A stretch of DNA of 64,000 bases from Planctomycetota bacterium. GTDB taxonomy: Bacteria; Planctomycetota; B15-G4; SIAN01. The position numbers and the translations under genes are program-made. Below, in pieces: positions 63,626-64,000 of this stretch. The DNA is taken from assembly GCA_028289345.1 (NCBI GenBank), contig JANQQL010000015.1, positions 62,001 to 126,000 of the forward strand, given 5' to 3'. The notes below the pieces were generated by a model. That model was not told the origin of the DNA and did not search any database. It was given only the letters and a program-made list of their open reading frames with translations. The stretch's first letter is position 1; each line of letters begins with the position of its first letter.

Positions 63626-64000
63626 ATGGGACATCGCTGGATCCACCGCCCCCCCGCCGCCGTCACGGAATGCATCGAAGCATGCTGGCCGAAAGCAGCT
63701 CCGGGCCGCGTCCGGCGCAGCGGCTCACTACCGGCCCCGCTGGACCACATTGGCTGGAAAGCGTTTCGTCCCAAGGGGGGCTTGGCCGCTCTGGGAGACC
63801 GCATCCGGGTTCCCCCAGCCGAACGGGAGTGGCGGGTCGCCTCGCAGCTCGGCCAGCGAGGCATCGCTGTTCCCGTCCCCCTCGCACTGGCCATCGATGA
63901 CGACGGCAGCGCCATCTACTTTTTCGAGTGGTACCCAGAGCGCATCGATCTGGAGGCGGGGGTCCTGCAGAACCGCCTTTCTCTCCAACAACGCCGGAAG
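63626..64000 (+). CDS. Lipopolysaccharide-core/Kdo kinase-like protein, N-terminal part
   Basis: The frame starts at the ATG at 63626 and runs off the right edge (125 codons visible). It shows the N-lobe of a small-molecule kinase of the WaaP/RfaP-KdkA/InaA group. GWKAFRPKGGLAALGDRIRVP has an ATP-site Lys. AEREWRVASQLGQRGIAVPVPLALA has the helix-C Glu and the 'G-x-P-V-P' turn common to this group. Then YFFEWYPERIDLEA follows. Such enzymes phosphorylate LPS inner-core sugars, which fits the divergent lptF-lptG. The catalytic loop lies outside the window. Confidence 0.7.
   Translation, partial: MGHRWIHRPPAAVTECIEACWPKAAPGRVRRSGSLPAPLDHIGWKAFRPKGGLAALGDRIRVPPAEREWRVASQLGQRGIAVPVPLALAIDDDGSAIYFFEWYPERIDLEAGVLQNRLSLQQRRK

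Noticed and set aside
1..64000. CRISPR array, prophage, insertion sequence or rRNA operon
   Set aside because: No regularly spaced direct repeats of CRISPR size, no transposase, integrase or phage structural genes, and no rRNA sequence were seen. The only RNA gene supported is tRNA-Thr.

Overview
The window is a GC-rich, gene-dense bacterial chromosome segment from a diderm with lipopolysaccharide. Evidence for this is LptE, LptF/LptG, BamD and a WaaP-like lipid A-core kinase. An ECF sigma factor of the PF07638 type overlaps a Ser/Thr kinase with a TPR tail. There are three sulfatase-family genes and many large secreted proteins, and one protease ends in a DCNGN...DSNGEPDEC-type motif. Together these point to Planctomycetota or a close relative. 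That placement is an inference from gene content, not a phylogeny.

Layout. 1-5.1 kb: two tandem secreted paralogs (one cut by the window edge), a small unknown protein, a lipoprotein sulfatase and an SRPBCC protein with a LexA-type palindrome upstream. 5.2-22.1 kb, minus strand: a run of thirteen tightly packed, often 4-bp-overlapping envelope and housekeeping genes in the order RegB-like sensor, recO, bamD, lptE, ftsH, folP, cdaA, cdaR, glmM, tsaB, alr, AsmA-like, manC. It links outer-membrane assembly, c-di-AMP, peptidoglycan precursors, folate and tRNA modification. 22.3-32.9 kb: secreted beta-propeller and CARDB proteins, a TPR protein, a VCBS/ASPIC/thioredoxin protein interrupted by one in-frame TGA, a GT-C glycosyltransferase and a sulfatase-like lipoprotein. 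33.2-43.6 kb: a second classical sulfatase, the ECF sigma/kinase pair, a secreted protein and PEP carboxylase. 43.6-51 kb: an unknown gene with its own promoter and terminator, a subtilase, tRNA-Thr, rpoZ and an NtrC-type regulator. 51.4-64 kb: a DUF4388-TPR-PEGA-PQQ protein, a carboxypeptidase-regulatory-like protein, a glycerophosphodiesterase, ribosomal protein bL28, then the minus-strand set lptF-lptG-sialidase-like protein-MATE-like transporter, and the start of a WaaP-like kinase.

The main discovery candidate is a pair of probable new selenoproteins. Two unrelated exported proteins, the VCBS/ASPIC/thioredoxin protein (TGA at 28638) and the sialidase-like protein (TGA at 60505-60503, minus), each have a single in-frame TGA in an otherwise continuous frame. 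Each TGA is followed at selenocysteine-like spacing by a GC-rich hairpin with a three-base apical loop starting with G. In the sialidase-like protein the TGA stands where, as I recall the family, a Cys precedes PVNGP. No Sec machinery gene lies in the window, so nonsense mutation or sequence error must still be excluded.

Second, three intergenic elements (about 22.2, 33.1 and 38.2 kb) share a core sequence and carry inverted-repeat ends that differ between copies but stay complementary. This suggests a structured RNA or a MITE-like repeat family.
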